Origin: a candidate division BRC1 bacterium HGW-BRC1-1 | Lineage (GTDB): Bacteria > Sumerlaeota > Sumerlaeia > Sumerlaeales > Sumerlaeaceae | DNA: 64,000 nucleotides | Reading direction: 5' to 3' | Assembly (NCBI GenBank): GCA_002842095.1 | Contig: PHCB01000006.1 | Location: 270,044 to 334,043 of the forward strand | In this document: positions 25,829 through 36,023 of the stretch, piece by piece | Layout of the letters: every line of letters begins with the position of its first letter | How positions within the stretch are numbered: the stretch's first letter is position 1 | Made by a program: the position numbers and the translations under genes | The notes under the pieces: generated by a model | What the model saw: only the letters and a program-made list of their open reading frames with translations | Told to the model about the DNA's origin: nothing | Database searches by the model: none

Positions 25829-28135
25829 TTACCCGCCCCGCTTGAACCGCTTCAGCCTCAGACTGTTCGCCACCACCGACACGCTCGACAACGACATCGC
25901 CGCGCTGGCCACGATGGGCGACAGCGTCCATCCCGTCCACGGATACAGCACCCCCGCTGCCAGCGGAATCGCCGCCACGTTGTAAGCAAACGCCCAGAAC
26001 AGATTCTGCCGAATGGTGCGGAACGTCGCACGGGCCAGCGCCACCGCATCCGTCACGGCGCGCACGTCACCGCGCACCACCGTGATGTCGGCGCTTTCCA
26101 TCGCCACGTCGGTGCCCGTCCCCATGGCCACGCCCAGATCTGCCTGCACCAGCGCGGGAGCATCGTTGATGCCGTCGCCCACCATCGCCACAACTTCGCC
26201 ACTCTCCTGCAAGCGCCGCACCTCGGTGGATTTCCCATCGGGCAGCACCTCGGACAACACCTGATCAATCCCCACCAGCTTGCCCACGGCCTCCGCCACT
26301 GCGCGGTTGTCGCCGGTGATCATCGCGACCTTCAGCCCCATTGCCCTCAGCGACGCCACCGCCTCCTCAGCCTCGGCTTTGATCGGATCAGCCACCGCCA
26401 TAACCGCCACAAGCCGACCGTCCACCGCCACAAGCAACGGCGCGCGCGCATGAGACGCCAAACGGTTCATCTCGGCCCGCGCCTCGGCGCTCACCTCCAC
26501 GCCGCGCAACTCCATCAGACGCTCCGCCCCCACCAGCACGTCGTGCCCATCCACCCGCGCGGCGATGCCGTGGCCCGCCACCGCTTCAAACATCTCCACC
26601 CCCGGCGGTTCCAGCCCGCGCTCGCGCGCCGCGCCGATAACCGCCTGCGCCAGCGGATGCTCGCTCCCCTCCTCCGCCGCCGCCGCCAGCCGCAGAACCT
26701 CGCTCTGGTCGGCCCCGTCCAGCGTCATTACATCGGTCAGCGTCGGTGTGCCCTGCGTGAGGGTGCCCGTCTTATCGAACACCACCATCGTCAACTTGTG
26801 GGCCCGCTCAAGCACCTCGCCGTTACGAATCAAAATGCCCAACTCGGCCCCGCGCCCCGTGCCCACCATAATCGCCGTCGGAGTCGCCAACCCCAGTGCG
26901 CAGGGGCACGCGATAATCAGCACCGCCACCGCGCTCATCATGGCTCGCGAAAACTGTTCACCCTCGGGTCCCACCACCATCCACACGGCAAACGTCAGCA
27001 GCGCGATGGCCAGCACGACCCAAGTGAAGTAGCCGCTCACGCTGTCGGCCAGGCGCGCGATGGGCGCCTTGCTGCCCTGCGCCTCCTGCACCATGCGCAC
27101 GATCTGCCCCAGCGCACTGTCGCGCCCGATGCGTGTGGCCTTGAACCGGAATGCCCCGGCGGTGTTCATCGTGCCTCCGAAAACCTCGTCGCCCACGGCC
27201 TTCGCCACCGGCAGACTTTCGCCCGTTAACATGCTCTCGTCCACCGACGAATGGCCCTCGGTCAGGGTTCCGTCCACGGGGATACGATCACCGGGCCGGA
27301 TCACAATCACATCACCCGCCACCACCTGCTGCACGGGCAGTTGCATCTCCACGCCGCCGTCGCGCACCACAGCCGCCGTGGGCGGTTGCAGGTCCATCAG
27401 CTTGCGGATGGCCTCGCCGGTGCGTCCCCGCGCCCGCGCCTCCAGCATCCGCCCCAACAAAATCAGTGTAACAATCGCCGCCGCCGCCTCGAAGTAAACA
27501 TGCACCATGCCCGGAGAGTGCACACCGGCCAGATGCGGCGCGAAAACGACCAGCGTGGAATACCCCCAGGCCACCCCCGTGCCCAGCGCCACAAGCGTGT
27601 TCATGTCCGCCGAACCGTGAGCCATGGACCGCGCGGCAGCCCGGAAAAACCGTCCCCCCGCGAAAAACACCACCGGCGTCGCCAACAGAAACTGCACCAA
27701 ATTTGCACCGGGGAAATCCAGCACCGGAATTTTCCCGTGCGACATCGCCAGCACCATCAGCGGAATCGTCAGCACGGCGGCAAAAATCACGCGCCGTTTC
27801 AGAACTTCGTATTCCTCGCGGGCACTATCGGCCTCTGCCGTGGTCTCACCCAGCGAGCCGGACTCGTTTTCCACCCTGGTGGCTTCGTAACCCGCATCAT
27901 GAACAGCGGCGGTCAACGCACTGGTTGAGGTTACCGCGGAATCATAAACCACGGTAGCCCGAGAGGTTGCGAAGTTCACCTCGGCCGTTGCGACACCCGG
28001 AGTTTTTTTGAGCGCACGCTCCACCCGACTCACACACGACGCGCACGTCATGCCCTGAACCGCGAGTTCAGTCCGCTCAGAGACAACGCCATCTGTGCCC
28101 GATGCAGCGTCCGGTTTTTGTTCAATGGGAGACAT
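25829..28135 (-). CDS. copA: Copper-exporting P1B-type ATPase
   Basis: A 768-residue heavy-metal P-type ATPase. An N-terminal metal-binding domain (HMA) shows [15 protein letters not shown] at about residues 33-47. Membrane segments follow, with the copper-type CPC motif in the sixth helix ([19 protein letters not shown]), the phosphorylation site [11 protein letters not shown], the [12 protein letters not shown] loop and the hinge [16 protein letters not shown]. The CPC and single HMA domain indicate Cu(I) or Ag(I) export from the cytoplasm. No copper chaperone or CsoR/CueR-like regulator is adjacent. The next upstream gene is a TPR protein about 70 bases away. Confidence 0.95.
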   Translation of the reverse strand: MSPIEQKPDAASGTDGVVSERTELAVQGMTCASCVSRVERALKKTPGVATAEVNFATSRATVVYDSAVTSTSALTAAVHDAGYEATRVENESGSLGETTAEADSAREEYEVLKRRVIFAAVLTIPLMVLAMSHGKIPVLDFPGANLVQFLLATPVVFFAGGRFFRAAARSMAHGSADMNTLVALGTGVAWGYSTLVVFAPHLAGVHSPGMVHVYFEAAAAIVTLILLGRMLEARARGRTGEAIRKLMDLQPPTAAVVRDGGVEMQLPVQQVVAGDVIVIRPGDRIPVDGTLTEGHSSVDESMLTGESLPVAKAVGDEVFGGTMNTAGAFRFKATRIGRDSALGQIVRMVQEAQGSKAPIARLADSVSGYFTWVVLAIALLTFAVWMVVGPEGEQFSRAMMSAVAVLIIACPCALGLATPTAIMVGTGRGAELGILIRNGEVLERAHKLTMVVFDKTGTLTQGTPTLTDVMTLDGADQSEVLRLAAAAEEGSEHPLAQAVIGAARERGLEPPGVEMFEAVAGHGIAARVDGHDVLVGAERLMELRGVEVSAEARAEMNRLASHARAPLLVAVDGRLVAVMAVADPIKAEAEEAVASLRAMGLKVAMITGDNRAVAEAVGKLVGIDQVLSEVLPDGKSTEVRRLQESGEVVAMVGDGINDAPALVQADLGVAMGTGTDVAMESADITVVRGDVRAVTDAVALARATFRTIRQNLFWAFAYNVAAIPLAAGVLYPWTGWTLSPIVASAAMSLSSVSVVANSLRLKRFKRGG

Positions 28136-28204
28136 AAGCTAAGCAGGACGCAGAAATCGGGCCAGAACGCCCTGTACGCACTAAAACACAGCGCAAATGT
28201 TTGG

Positions 28205-28522
28205 TTAAAGGGCCAGCTTTTCGGCTTCGGCCGTCGCTTCCAATCCTGTCATCGAGTCGCCCATCATGTCGGCGGCGCGGCGTGCCTCTTCATACGAAGC
28301 TGCGGCTTCCTTCGGCACACCGGTTTGAACATAAGCCCGGGCCAGCCACAGCCAGGCCTCGGCATACTGCGGGTTCAACTCGATGCAGCGGCGAAAAATC
28401 GGCACCGCCTGCATGTGATGCCCCGCCTCCATGTAAGCGCGCCCGAGGCGGAATTGCGCCAGTTCGTCCATTCCGTCGGCTTTGACGGACTTGCGAAGGT
28501 GGTCGAAGTTTGCTGAGGTCAC
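28205..28522 (-). CDS. Small TPR-repeat protein
   Basis: A 105-residue protein with about two and a half tetratricopeptide repeats: ELAQFRLGRAYMEAGHHMQA, AVPIFRRCIELNPQYAEA and LWLARAYVQTGVPKEAAASY. It probably acts as a protein-protein adaptor in the cytoplasm (no signal peptide). Its start lies two bases after the stop of the 614-residue membrane protein gene, so the two are likely co-transcribed and may work together. Confidence 0.85.
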   Translation of the reverse strand: MTSANFDHLRKSVKADGMDELAQFRLGRAYMEAGHHMQAVPIFRRCIELNPQYAEAWLWLARAYVQTGVPKEAAASYEEARRAADMMGDSMTGLEATAEAEKLAL

Positions 28523-28524
28523 GT

Positions 28525-30369
28525 TTACTTTCCTTCGTAGCCCGCAGCTTGAAGGATCTGACGGGCCCTATCCTGAAATGGTGCCACTCCCGCCGAAAGA
28601 TACTGCATCTCATCGGGACCGGGCTGAATTTGTTTGGCTTGTTTGTACGTTGCGAGTTGCGGCGTCCATACAAAATCACGCGCAAAGAAAAAGCGTGTCA
28701 TCAACCAACGACCATTTTCCAACGCCAGCGGGGTTATATATTCTTCCTGTTTGCCATCGGGCCCGTCTACGCGGATGCGGGCCGCTCCCCATCCCTGGGG
28801 AACCGTGCGATAGCCCGGGCGACCCACCGAGTCGGGCATGTTGCGAGCCAGACCCTGCAGCGCCACCATTCGCATCTTCGCCGGATCAGTGTACACCTCG
28901 GCCGGCGTCAGCAGCGCCGCGATCCACTCGGCGTTGGCTTCGAACCACATGACGTCGTCCGTTGCCATCACCGTGCGCAACTCCGCCGGGGCCGAGAGGT
29001 CACCCTCGCGAACCTTTTTCATAAATGAGTCATAACGCTTCCACAAGTCATCCACCGACTGTGGCGGCAGCGCCAGCGGCTGAATGACCGGCGGTGGTGT
29101 ACCCATGGGCACCATCGCAGGATCGAGGTAATTCATTGGCGCGGGAGTGGCGGGAAGCGCTGAAAGAATTGCGGCCGTCGTGGTGGCCGGATCGACCATC
29201 GCCGCAGGTGTTACAATCGGTGTGGGAATCGGAGTCGGCACAGGCGTGGGGGTTGGTTGCTGGGACAAATCCACCAGCGTTCCGGGGGCTGCATTATCCA
29301 CCAGCGGATTCCCCGTCGCCGCCGCCCCGGCAGCACTCAGAAGTCCTGCGCCCGAGCGGTTTTCCGGATCCTCGCCCAGCATCGGGTCGAAGGGCACATA
29401 CTCAATACCCAGGGTCTGACACAACTGCTTCAACTGCACCTCATACGCCTGAGCCCCACCGCCATACCAGGCGGTGTCCTCGGCCGTCATGTAATTCGGA
29501 TCGCTCTCTTTGATGGGCCGTATTGAATCCATCATCACGGTACGCATGCCCAGCCAATTGCGAACCTTCCAGTTGGCCCCCTCGCGGGTCAGATGCACAA
29601 CCTGGCCGGAATCCATCTTTACCAGCGCATCATTGCCCGACGTTTTAGCTTCCGTAACATTACCCACAATGGGCTTGACCATGGCCGTGAGCGCCAGGCC
29701 CTTGCGCGCATGGGGCTGGTTGACAACCGTGGTCAATCCGGCCACATCGCCCCTGGCCAGCAGTCGCATAATAATCTCATACTGATCGTTAAACCACTGC
29801 AGATCCTTGTGGGAGGCGGTCGTGAGGATTTTCCCCATCCCCTCCTCCTCATTGGCGTTGCGCAGCTTGGTCAGTTGGGCATTGTAATAATTAACCGCCG
29901 CTTCCGGAGAAGCCATCGCCTCGGGCGGATCAGGCATATTCATGCTCCACGTGCCCTCGTATCCGCGATAGTAACCATGACTCTCCCGGAAACGATGACC
30001 CTCCGTGCGCTGCAAGTAAAACATAGGCAGCAGCCCGACTATGGCAAAAATCCAGATCAGCGGGACCTTGGACGTTTCCACATCGAAGGATTTCATGATG
30101 ACGAAAAACGCCGTAGCCGCGCCCACCGCCACGGCGATGAAGAAACCCGTGTTCATCAGCGGTTGCGAGGTATTGTCGGCAAATTTCAGCACCAGACCAT
30201 ACAGCCCACCGGCTACCGCGGCAACCAGAAAGCCCGACAGGAAATTGCTCGCCACAGGCATGTTGGCCCTGGCCAGACGTGAAACAATGGTGAAGAGCAC
30301 CCCCAGCAACAGCGTGGCCGCCACGAGAAATGCGGCGCTGATGACCAAGGTAACGAGCATGGGCGTCAC
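28525..30369 (-). CDS. Membrane protein with Pro-rich linker, unknown
   Basis: A 614-residue protein I do not recognise. It begins with four membrane helices (about residues 5-30, 42-62, 72-92 and 104-120). Then come a helical domain (about 150-330, with EAAVNYYNAQLTKLRNA), a linker with PTPTPVPTPIPTPIVTP around residue 375-400, and a second domain (about 440-610). The second half of each soluble domain contains similar-looking segments with DLQWFNDQYEIIMRLLARGD and DVMWFEANAEWIAALLTPAE, so the two domains may be related by duplication. The helix-rich N-terminus suggests a plasma-membrane anchor with the domains on one side. It is followed two bases later by a TPR protein gene. Confidence 0.8.
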   Translation of the reverse strand: MTPMLVTLVISAAFLVAATLLLGVLFTIVSRLARANMPVASNFLSGFLVAAVAGGLYGLVLKFADNTSQPLMNTGFFIAVAVGAATAFFVIMKSFDVETSKVPLIWIFAIVGLLPMFYLQRTEGHRFRESHGYYRGYEGTWSMNMPDPPEAMASPEAAVNYYNAQLTKLRNANEEEGMGKILTTASHKDLQWFNDQYEIIMRLLARGDVAGLTTVVNQPHARKGLALTAMVKPIVGNVTEAKTSGNDALVKMDSGQVVHLTREGANWKVRNWLGMRTVMMDSIRPIKESDPNYMTAEDTAWYGGGAQAYEVQLKQLCQTLGIEYVPFDPMLGEDPENRSGAGLLSAAGAAATGNPLVDNAAPGTLVDLSQQPTPTPVPTPIPTPIVTPAAMVDPATTTAAILSALPATPAPMNYLDPAMVPMGTPPPVIQPLALPPQSVDDLWKRYDSFMKKVREGDLSAPAELRTVMATDDVMWFEANAEWIAALLTPAEVYTDPAKMRMVALQGLARNMPDSVGRPGYRTVPQGWGAARIRVDGPDGKQEEYITPLALENGRWLMTRFFFARDFVWTPQLATYKQAKQIQPGPDEMQYLSAGVAPFQDRARQILQAAGYEGK

Positions 30370-30517
30370 GAAGCGGCCCCTCCTGAGGTCAAAGGCATTG
30401 GTGGAATGCTAAACGCAACCGAGCATCCGCAAACATGACACTCACACCTGTCCGCCAATGCAACGCCGAACCGGCGGCAACCGGCGAAAAAATCGGCGGG
30501 AGACATCACCACCCCCG

Positions 30518-31255
30518 TCAGGGGTGAACGATAATGGGTGTACGCCCCGCCTTGGCGTAGCGAAACATCAACTCGCCAATATCCCAATCCACATGAATGC
30601 AACCGTGGCTTGGCTCCACCAAACTGCCGACATGAATGGCGCAGGCCTGGGTGAAGAACACGGCGTAGGGCATGTCCGTATCGAACTTATTCGACACATA
30701 ATCCTCCACCTTTTTCACCGTGTTGAAACGCCCCGTCGGGGTGGGGTCGGAGCGCGTCCCGCCAAGAGCACGGAAGGTGTACGGGCCAAACTGTCCACGC
30801 TGCGCGCTCAACCAGATTTCGATGGGGGTGGAACTCGACAACTGCCCGTCGGGGGCCGTGTCGCGCACCTGCACGTTGGCGTAGCGCGGATAATAATAGC
30901 CGTATAAATCCTCAGGACGCATGTGGTCCGTGTTCAGATTCTCGGGAGGCTGCCAGCTACGCGTACGACGCCCCGCCGTGTAGCGCTGGGGCGTATATAT
31001 TTGTTCGGTGGAGGTCATGGCCTGCGTAGACTGGCCACGCAACCACGAAAAGGCACCCGACTGCGCAGGCTGCTGAACCGCCGGAGCTGGCTGTACACGC
31101 GTCGGTGCGGGTGCCGTGGGGACCGCTACGGTAGCACCGGCGTTGTTATAGTAGTCTTCGTAACTCCCATAAAATCCTTGCGCCTGAACAGCCACGACCG
31201 ATGCGGCCAGGGTCAGGCCCAGAGCCACCCTAAAAGATAATTGTGTAAGATTCAA
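30518..31255 (-). CDS. Exported L,D-transpeptidase (YkuD family)
   Basis: A 245-residue protein with a signal peptide (residues 1-25). The N-terminal half is a Pro/Ala/Gln-rich region. The C-terminal domain, about residues 125-245, carries the YkuD catalytic motif: HVGSLVEPSHGCIHVDW, with the active-site Cys in SHGCIH (usually SHGC.R). Such enzymes make 3-3 peptide cross-links in peptidoglycan or attach lipoproteins to it, using LDT-type Cys chemistry that resists most penicillins. The gene is divergent from purF, with a 9-bp repeat block between them. Confidence 0.9.
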   Translation of the reverse strand: MNLTQLSFRVALGLTLAASVVAVQAQGFYGSYEDYYNNAGATVAVPTAPAPTRVQPAPAVQQPAQSGAFSWLRGQSTQAMTSTEQIYTPQRYTAGRRTRSWQPPENLNTDHMRPEDLYGYYYPRYANVQVRDTAPDGQLSSSTPIEIWLSAQRGQFGPYTFRALGGTRSDPTPTGRFNTVKKVEDYVSNKFDTDMPYAVFFTQACAIHVGSLVEPSHGCIHVDWDIGELMFRYAKAGRTPIIVHP

Positions 31256-31368
31256 AGCTGCCGCCTCCGATGAAATAGGTCCATTATCCGTCCAGATTAC
31301 CCGCCCACCGCAGGATTAATCGCAAAGTATGCTCTTGAAATCTTTCTCCCCCCTTCACCCACAACCCC

Positions 31369-31413
31369 GTCCATATCGTCCATAAAGTCTATCTCGTCCA
31401 TATCGTCCATCCC
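31369..31413. repeat. Tandem 9-bp repeat related to GTCCATAGT, five units
   Basis: Units GTCCATATC, GTCCATAAA, GTCTATCTC, GTCCATATC, GTCCATCCC lie in the divergent intergenic region between the L,D-transpeptidase and purF. They are of the same family as the array at 25745-25807. Confidence 0.8.
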
Positions 31414-31500
31414 ACCTCCCCCGTGTCCCTCTAAAAATATTCCACCCAAAATCCCCCGAACACCCAATTCAAACCCCTCGCCGGGGGTAACTCATCAGTC

Positions 31501-32967
31501 GTGAACACTGAACCGTTTGTCTCCGACGATCATGCCCCGTTTCTCAATGAATCCCTCCGCGAGGAATGCGGCATTGTGGCCGTCATCGGTCACCCCGAAG
31601 CTGCCAAGCTCGCCTACCTGGGTCTGTATGCCCTTCAACACCGCGGACAGGAAAGCGCCGGTATTGTTACCAGCGACGGCGAGCGCCTGCACTGCTACAA
31701 GGCCAACGGTCTCGTGGCCGATGTCTTCAATCAGGAGAACCTCAAATTGCTGCCCGGCAACAGTGCCATCGGCCACGTGCGCTATTCCACCACCGGCAGC
31801 AGCGTGGAGGCCAACGTGCAGCCCCTTCTCGCCAATTATCGCGGCGGAGCCCTGGCCCTGGCCCACAACGGTAACCTGACCAACGCCGACGAACTGCGCG
31901 TCGAGTTGGAAGAGCGCGGCGCGATCTTCCAAACGACCACCGACACAGAAATTATCGTTCACCTGATCGCCCAGATGGGCACGCGCGATTTCGACGAGGC
32001 GCTGCGCCTGTCGCTCATGCGCCTCAAGGGCGCTTACAGCCTTGTGATGCAGCGCGAAAACCGTGTGGTGGCCGTGAAAGACCCCCGTGGGTTTCGCCCC
32101 CTGTGCCTGGGTCGCCTGAGCCAGGGCGGCTATGTGGTCGCCAGTGAAAGCTGCGCCATGGACATCATGAACGCCGAGTACCTACGTGAACTCGCCCCGG
32201 GCGAAATGCTCGTCATCGAAAACGGAACGGTTGTTTCCTCCAAGCCTTTCCCCCCCACCGAACAGGCCTTCTGCGTGTTCGAGTACATCTATTTTTCACG
32301 CCCCGATTCCATGGCCGTCTATCGTTCCATCAGCGAACTGCGCCACGCGCTGGGCGAGCAACTGGCCATCGAGCACCCCGCAGAGGCCGACGTGGTCATC
32401 GCCGTGCCCGACTCCAGCACCCCCGCCGCCATTGGTTACGCCAAGGCCGCCGGCATCCCTTACGACATCGGCCTCGTGCGCTCCCACTACGTGGGCCGCA
32501 CCTTCATCGAACCCGACCAGGCCATTCGCGATTTCGGGGCGCGCATCAAGTACAACCCCGTGCGCAGCGTGCTGCAGGGCAAGAGCGTTGTTGTGGTCGA
32601 CGATTCCATCGTGCGCGGCACCACCAGCGCAAAAATCGTGAACCTGATCCGGGCTGCAGGCGCGCGCGAAATCCATTTCCGCATCACCGCGCCGCCGTGG
32701 CGCAACCCCTGCTACTTCGGCGTGGACACCCCCGAGGTGGACAAACTTGTGGCTGCGCGGGTCGAATCCGTTGAAGAAATCCGAAAGTTCATCAACGCCG
32801 ACACCCTCGGGTTTATCAGCGTCGAGGGTCTCATCAAGGTAATGCCCCGCACGCAGCAATACTGCATGGCATGCTTTACGGGCCACTATCCCGAGGGACA
32901 ACGCCCGCACAACGCCTACACCAAAGAAATCCTTGAAAACCCCGCCGCACGCGCCACGACGGAGTAA
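31501..32967 (+). CDS. purF: Amidophosphoribosyltransferase
   Basis: A 488-residue PurF, catalysing PRPP plus glutamine to phosphoribosylamine, the first step of purine synthesis. The start is GTG at 31501. The catalytic Cys is residue 23 in EECGIVAVIGH, so a 22-residue propeptide would be removed, as in the Bacillus-type enzyme. The glutaminase domain shows LQHRGQESAGI and AHNGNLTNADELR; the phosphoribosyltransferase part shows VVVVDDSIVRGTTS (PRPP loop). Cysteines in CVFEYIYF, NPCYFG and CMACFTGHYP match the positions of the 4Fe-4S ligands of the Bacillus enzyme. Confidence 0.95.
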   Translation: MNTEPFVSDDHAPFLNESLREECGIVAVIGHPEAAKLAYLGLYALQHRGQESAGIVTSDGERLHCYKANGLVADVFNQENLKLLPGNSAIGHVRYSTTGSSVEANVQPLLANYRGGALALAHNGNLTNADELRVELEERGAIFQTTTDTEIIVHLIAQMGTRDFDEALRLSLMRLKGAYSLVMQRENRVVAVKDPRGFRPLCLGRLSQGGYVVASESCAMDIMNAEYLRELAPGEMLVIENGTVVSSKPFPPTEQAFCVFEYIYFSRPDSMAVYRSISELRHALGEQLAIEHPAEADVVIAVPDSSTPAAIGYAKAAGIPYDIGLVRSHYVGRTFIEPDQAIRDFGARIKYNPVRSVLQGKSVVVVDDSIVRGTTSAKIVNLIRAAGAREIHFRITAPPWRNPCYFGVDTPEVDKLVAARVESVEEIRKFINADTLGFISVEGLIKVMPRTQQYCMACFTGHYPEGQRPHNAYTKEILENPAARATTE

Positions 32968-33020
32968 TTAAAGCAGCTCCAAAGCCACAAAAAATCACGC
33001 CCCCGCAAAGGACCTGACCC

Positions 33021-34361
33021 ATGGATTCCACGCTCGATCTCCTCGATCTTCTGCGCACCGAGCGCACCCAACTTCTCGAGGAAACAGGCTCCGATGCGAA
33101 CATAGGCGAGGCCCTCGAAAAAATCCTCGCGCAACATCCCACTGCTTCACCGGAACGCGACGCCGCATTTGAGGCGCTGTATCTTTCCGTGGATCCCATC
33201 GTCGCAGCCGCAGATGCTGATGTCTCCCGCGAGCCGAACGACCTCGACGCCATACTTGCAGCCGCCCCGGCGAACCTGCCCGCCTTGGGTGCCGTCGCCA
33301 CCGGCGATAATCTCGCCGATCGCATGCTCGGCGCGTGGCAGGGCCGCATCGCGGGCTGCATCCTCGGCAAGCCCGTGGAGGGTTTTTCCAAAGAAGAAAT
33401 CGACCAGGTTCTTGCCTCCGTGGGGGAAACCACCATCACGGACTTCGTCCCCGAACCCACCGTCATTCCGCGCTGGGCCGAACTCAAAGACGACGTAAAG
33501 ATGGGCTGCCTCCGGGGCAACATTCGCCGCGCGGAATTCGACGACGACATCAACTACACTGTGCTTTCGCTGCTCGTGATGGAATCGAAGGGCCGCGACT
33601 TCACGCCCGTCGACGTCATGTGGGCCTGGCTCAAACTGCTTCCCGCCGGCCAGACCTACACCGCCGAGCGCGTCGCCTATCGCAACTTCCTGAACAACGT
33701 GCTGCCCCCCGAAAGCGCATGCGTGCGCAACCCCTATCGCGAATGGATCGGCGCACAGATTCGCACCGATTTCTTCGGCTACGCCAACCCGGGCAATCCC
33801 CGCGCGGCCGCCGCCATGGCGTGGCGCGACGCCTGCATCTCCCATCGCAAAAACGGCATTTACGGCGCCATGTTCAGCGCCGCCGCCAACGCCGCCGCCT
33901 TCGCGTCGACAGACATTGAGCAGGCCGTACGCGAGGGCATCGCGGTGCTACCCGAACAGTCGCGCCTCGCCATTGCGCTGAACGAAGTCATCGCGTGGTG
34001 GAAGGAAGACGGCACCGACTGGCCACGTTGCCACGCGCGAATTCTGAAACGCCACGACGGCATGAGCTGGGTGCACACCATCAACAACGCCGCCATCACG
34101 GTGATGGCGTTGCTGTTCGGTGGAGGCGATCTCGGACGCACGATTTCCATCGCTGTCCATGCGGGTCTCGATACCGACTGCAACGGCGCCACGGCGGGCT
34201 CGATTGTGGGTGCGCTGCGAGGGGCCAGGGCGCTGCCGGCCAAGTGGATCGCACCCTTCAATGACACCGTCGAATGTTCCCTCGCGAGCTACGGCACCAA
34301 CAAAATCACCGACCTTGCGACCCGCAGCGTGAAGATCGCCCGTCAGGGCGGCGCGGCCTAA
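33021..34361 (+). CDS. ADP-ribosylglycohydrolase family protein
   Basis: A 446-residue protein with an extra 95-residue N-terminus followed by the ADP-ribosyl-glycohydrolase (DraG/ARH) fold. Metal-binding signatures are visible: [22 protein letters not shown] (the Asp-rich N-terminal motif, usually TDDT), and [18 protein letters not shown] (the C-terminal DTD). The family removes ADP-ribose from proteins or nucleic acids, or acts on related ribosyl compounds. The DDDINYT variant is typical of a subgroup of unknown substrate. The gene follows purF by 53 bases. Confidence 0.9.
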   Translation: MDSTLDLLDLLRTERTQLLEETGSDANIGEALEKILAQHPTASPERDAAFEALYLSVDPIVAAADADVSREPNDLDAILAAAPANLPALGAVATGDNLADRMLGAWQGRIAGCILGKPVEGFSKEEIDQVLASVGETTITDFVPEPTVIPRWAELKDDVKMGCLRGNIRRAEFDDDINYTVLSLLVMESKGRDFTPVDVMWAWLKLLPAGQTYTAERVAYRNFLNNVLPPESACVRNPYREWIGAQIRTDFFGYANPGNPRAAAAMAWRDACISHRKNGIYGAMFSAAANAAAFASTDIEQAVREGIAVLPEQSRLAIALNEVIAWWKEDGTDWPRCHARILKRHDGMSWVHTINNAAITVMALLFGGGDLGRTISIAVHAGLDTDCNGATAGSIVGALRGARALPAKWIAPFNDTVECSLASYGTNKITDLATRSVKIARQGGAA

Positions 34362-34404
34362 CACGCTCGGGAATGCTTCAGGCAATCCAGAGGTTAAAGA
34401 AACC

Positions 34405-34911
34405 ATGACCAATCCTCCAGAGAATCGAAAGCCTACCGGACCCGCCCCTCATGGTGCGAGCGACGCCGTGACCGTCCGCGTCAGCGTGGAGCCAGTGGCA
34501 ACCGATCTGCCGCTACCTGCCCGCATGACACCCGGAGCTGCCGCCGCTGATCTGCGCGCCGCGCTGGAGGCACCCGTCACCATCGCACCCGGCGCCTTCA
34601 CGATGGTTTCCACCGGACTGCGCCTCGAAATCCCCCTCGGATACGAAGGCCAGGTGCGCCCCCGCAGCGGCCTTGCCGCGCGCCACGGTGTGACACTGCT
34701 CAATTCCCCCGGCACCATCGATTCCGACTACCGGGGCGTCGTGCAGGTCATCCTCATCAACCACGGCAGCGAACCCTTCGAAATAAACCACGGCGACCGC
34801 ATCGCCCAATTGGTCGTGGCCCCCGTCAGCGCCGTAACCTTCGAACCCGCCGACAACCTCGACCCCACCGAACGCTCAGAAGGCGGTTTCGGCCACACCG
34901 GCGTGAAATAA
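34405..34911 (+). CDS. dut: dUTP diphosphatase
   Basis: A 168-residue trimeric dUTPase that hydrolyses dUTP to dUMP and keeps uracil out of DNA. Motifs 1-5 are seen: [46 protein letters not shown] and [10 protein letters not shown] (the P-loop-like C-terminal arm). The first 30 residues are a variable Pro-rich extension. An alternative shorter start would be possible inside this extension, but ATG 34405 has a plausible context. It is a stand-alone housekeeping gene, 44 bases after the glycohydrolase. Confidence 0.95.
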   Translation: MTNPPENRKPTGPAPHGASDAVTVRVSVEPVATDLPLPARMTPGAAAADLRAALEAPVTIAPGAFTMVSTGLRLEIPLGYEGQVRPRSGLAARHGVTLLNSPGTIDSDYRGVVQVILINHGSEPFEINHGDRIAQLVVAPVSAVTFEPADNLDPTERSEGGFGHTGVK

Positions 34912-34919
34912 ATCCCCCC

Positions 34920-35201
34920 TCACAGCAACTCCATCTGCTCTTCCACCAAATCAAAAAGCGGACTCTCCCCCAGTTCCTTCGCGACCCCGCGCAGAATGTT
35001 TTCCACCGGATCCCGCCCCGCCGATACCGCCACCACGGCCAGCACCGCGCTGCGCCAGATATCCTGATCATCCACTTCGGCCACGGCGACGTTATGGTCT
35101 TTCCGCATGCGCGCAAGCAGCGGCTTCACCACGCCGCGCTTCTCCTTCAACGACGCCGCCTCATGCAGCCGCAACCGAACGCGCAGTAATCCGATAACCA
35201 T
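34920..35201 (-). CDS. DUF503 family protein
   Basis: A 93-residue protein that fits the DUF503 family in size and motifs: SLKEKRGVVKPLLARMR near the N-terminus and NVAVAEVDDQDIWRSAVLA. Members have a ferredoxin-like fold and an unproven role, sometimes lying near rbfA/truB ribosome-associated genes; that context is not present here. AGGAG precedes the ATG. The gene is convergent with dut, with only eight bases between the stops. Confidence 0.9.
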   Translation of the reverse strand: MVIGLLRVRLRLHEAASLKEKRGVVKPLLARMRKDHNVAVAEVDDQDIWRSAVLAVVAVSAGRDPVENILRGVAKELGESPLFDLVEEQMELL

Positions 35202-35315
35202 GTCACCACTCCTATGCCAGATTTTTTCGGTCTTGTGTTTGAAAATTTCATCACTTAAGCAGAAAACTGGAGTGCCATACTAGGCACTAATTTTTACGAT
35301 GAGGAGACTTTTCCA

Positions 35316-35948
35316 ATGTTAACCCAGAAAGTGGGGGCGATAGCCCTGACCCTACTGGCCCTTTGTTTTGGAGCCAATGTCGCTTGTGCAGCCGAGACCA
35401 CCGACACAGTGGCAAAATCAACCATTGAAAACCTTCAAGCCGCTTTCGACGGCGAAAGCAACGCAGCCGCCAAGTACGAAGCCTACGCCAAGAAAGCAGA
35501 CGCGGAGGGACACAAAGGTGTCGGCTCGCTTTTCCGGGCGGCGTCTTACGCTGAAAAGGTTCATGCAGACAACCATGCCGTCGTTATCAAAAAGATGGGT
35601 GCCGAGCCCAAGGCCGATGTGAAAGTGCCCGAACCCAAAAGCACCAAGGAAAATCTGGCCGATGCACTGAAGGGCGAAAGCTACGAGCGCGACACCATGT
35701 ACCCGGAGTTTATCGCCAAGGCTCGGACCGACCGCAACCGCGACGCGATCCGGACGTTTAATTTTGCCAAATCGGCTGAGGCTGAACATGCAAAACTTTA
35801 TAAAGCCGCTCTGGACAATCTGGACGATTGGAAAGATGCGCGCGACTTCTACGTTTGCAGCGTTTGCGGTAACACCGTGCTGAAGATCGATTTCGACAAG
35901 TGCCCCGTGTGTTTCGAACCGAAAAGTGCTTATAAAGAGATTAAGTAA
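35316..35948 (+). CDS. rbr: Exported rubrerythrin
   Basis: A 210-residue rubrerythrin preceded by a signal peptide (residues 1-25, ALCFGANVACAAE), so it is probably periplasmic; most rubrerythrins are cytoplasmic. The diiron four-helix domain contains the E..xH ligands in FDGESNAAAKYEAYAK, SYAEKVHADNHA, ALKGESYERDTMYPEF and SAEAEHAKLYKAAL. The C-terminal rubredoxin-like domain has two CxxC pairs (CSVCG and CPVCF). It reduces hydrogen peroxide to water in anaerobic or microaerobic cells. GAGGAG precedes the ATG. A DUF2231 membrane protein follows after a hairpin. Confidence 0.9.
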   Translation: MLTQKVGAIALTLLALCFGANVACAAETTDTVAKSTIENLQAAFDGESNAAAKYEAYAKKADAEGHKGVGSLFRAASYAEKVHADNHAVVIKKMGAEPKADVKVPEPKSTKENLADALKGESYERDTMYPEFIAKARTDRNRDAIRTFNFAKSAEAEHAKLYKAALDNLDDWKDARDFYVCSVCGNTVLKIDFDKCPVCFEPKSAYKEIK

Positions 35949-35962
35949 AAAACCGACCAAGG

Positions 35963-35998
35963 GGTGCTGCGTGGTCATCGCGCTGCGCAGCATCTTTT
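35963..35998 (+). terminator. Hairpin terminator after rubrerythrin
   Basis: GGTGCTGCG, loop, CGCAGCATC followed by TTTT. It lies fifteen bases beyond the rubrerythrin stop and 26 bases before the next gene. It could end the transcript or attenuate it. Confidence 0.7.
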
Positions 35999-36023
35999 GG
36001 CCAAATTCTAAAGGAGCCTCTTC

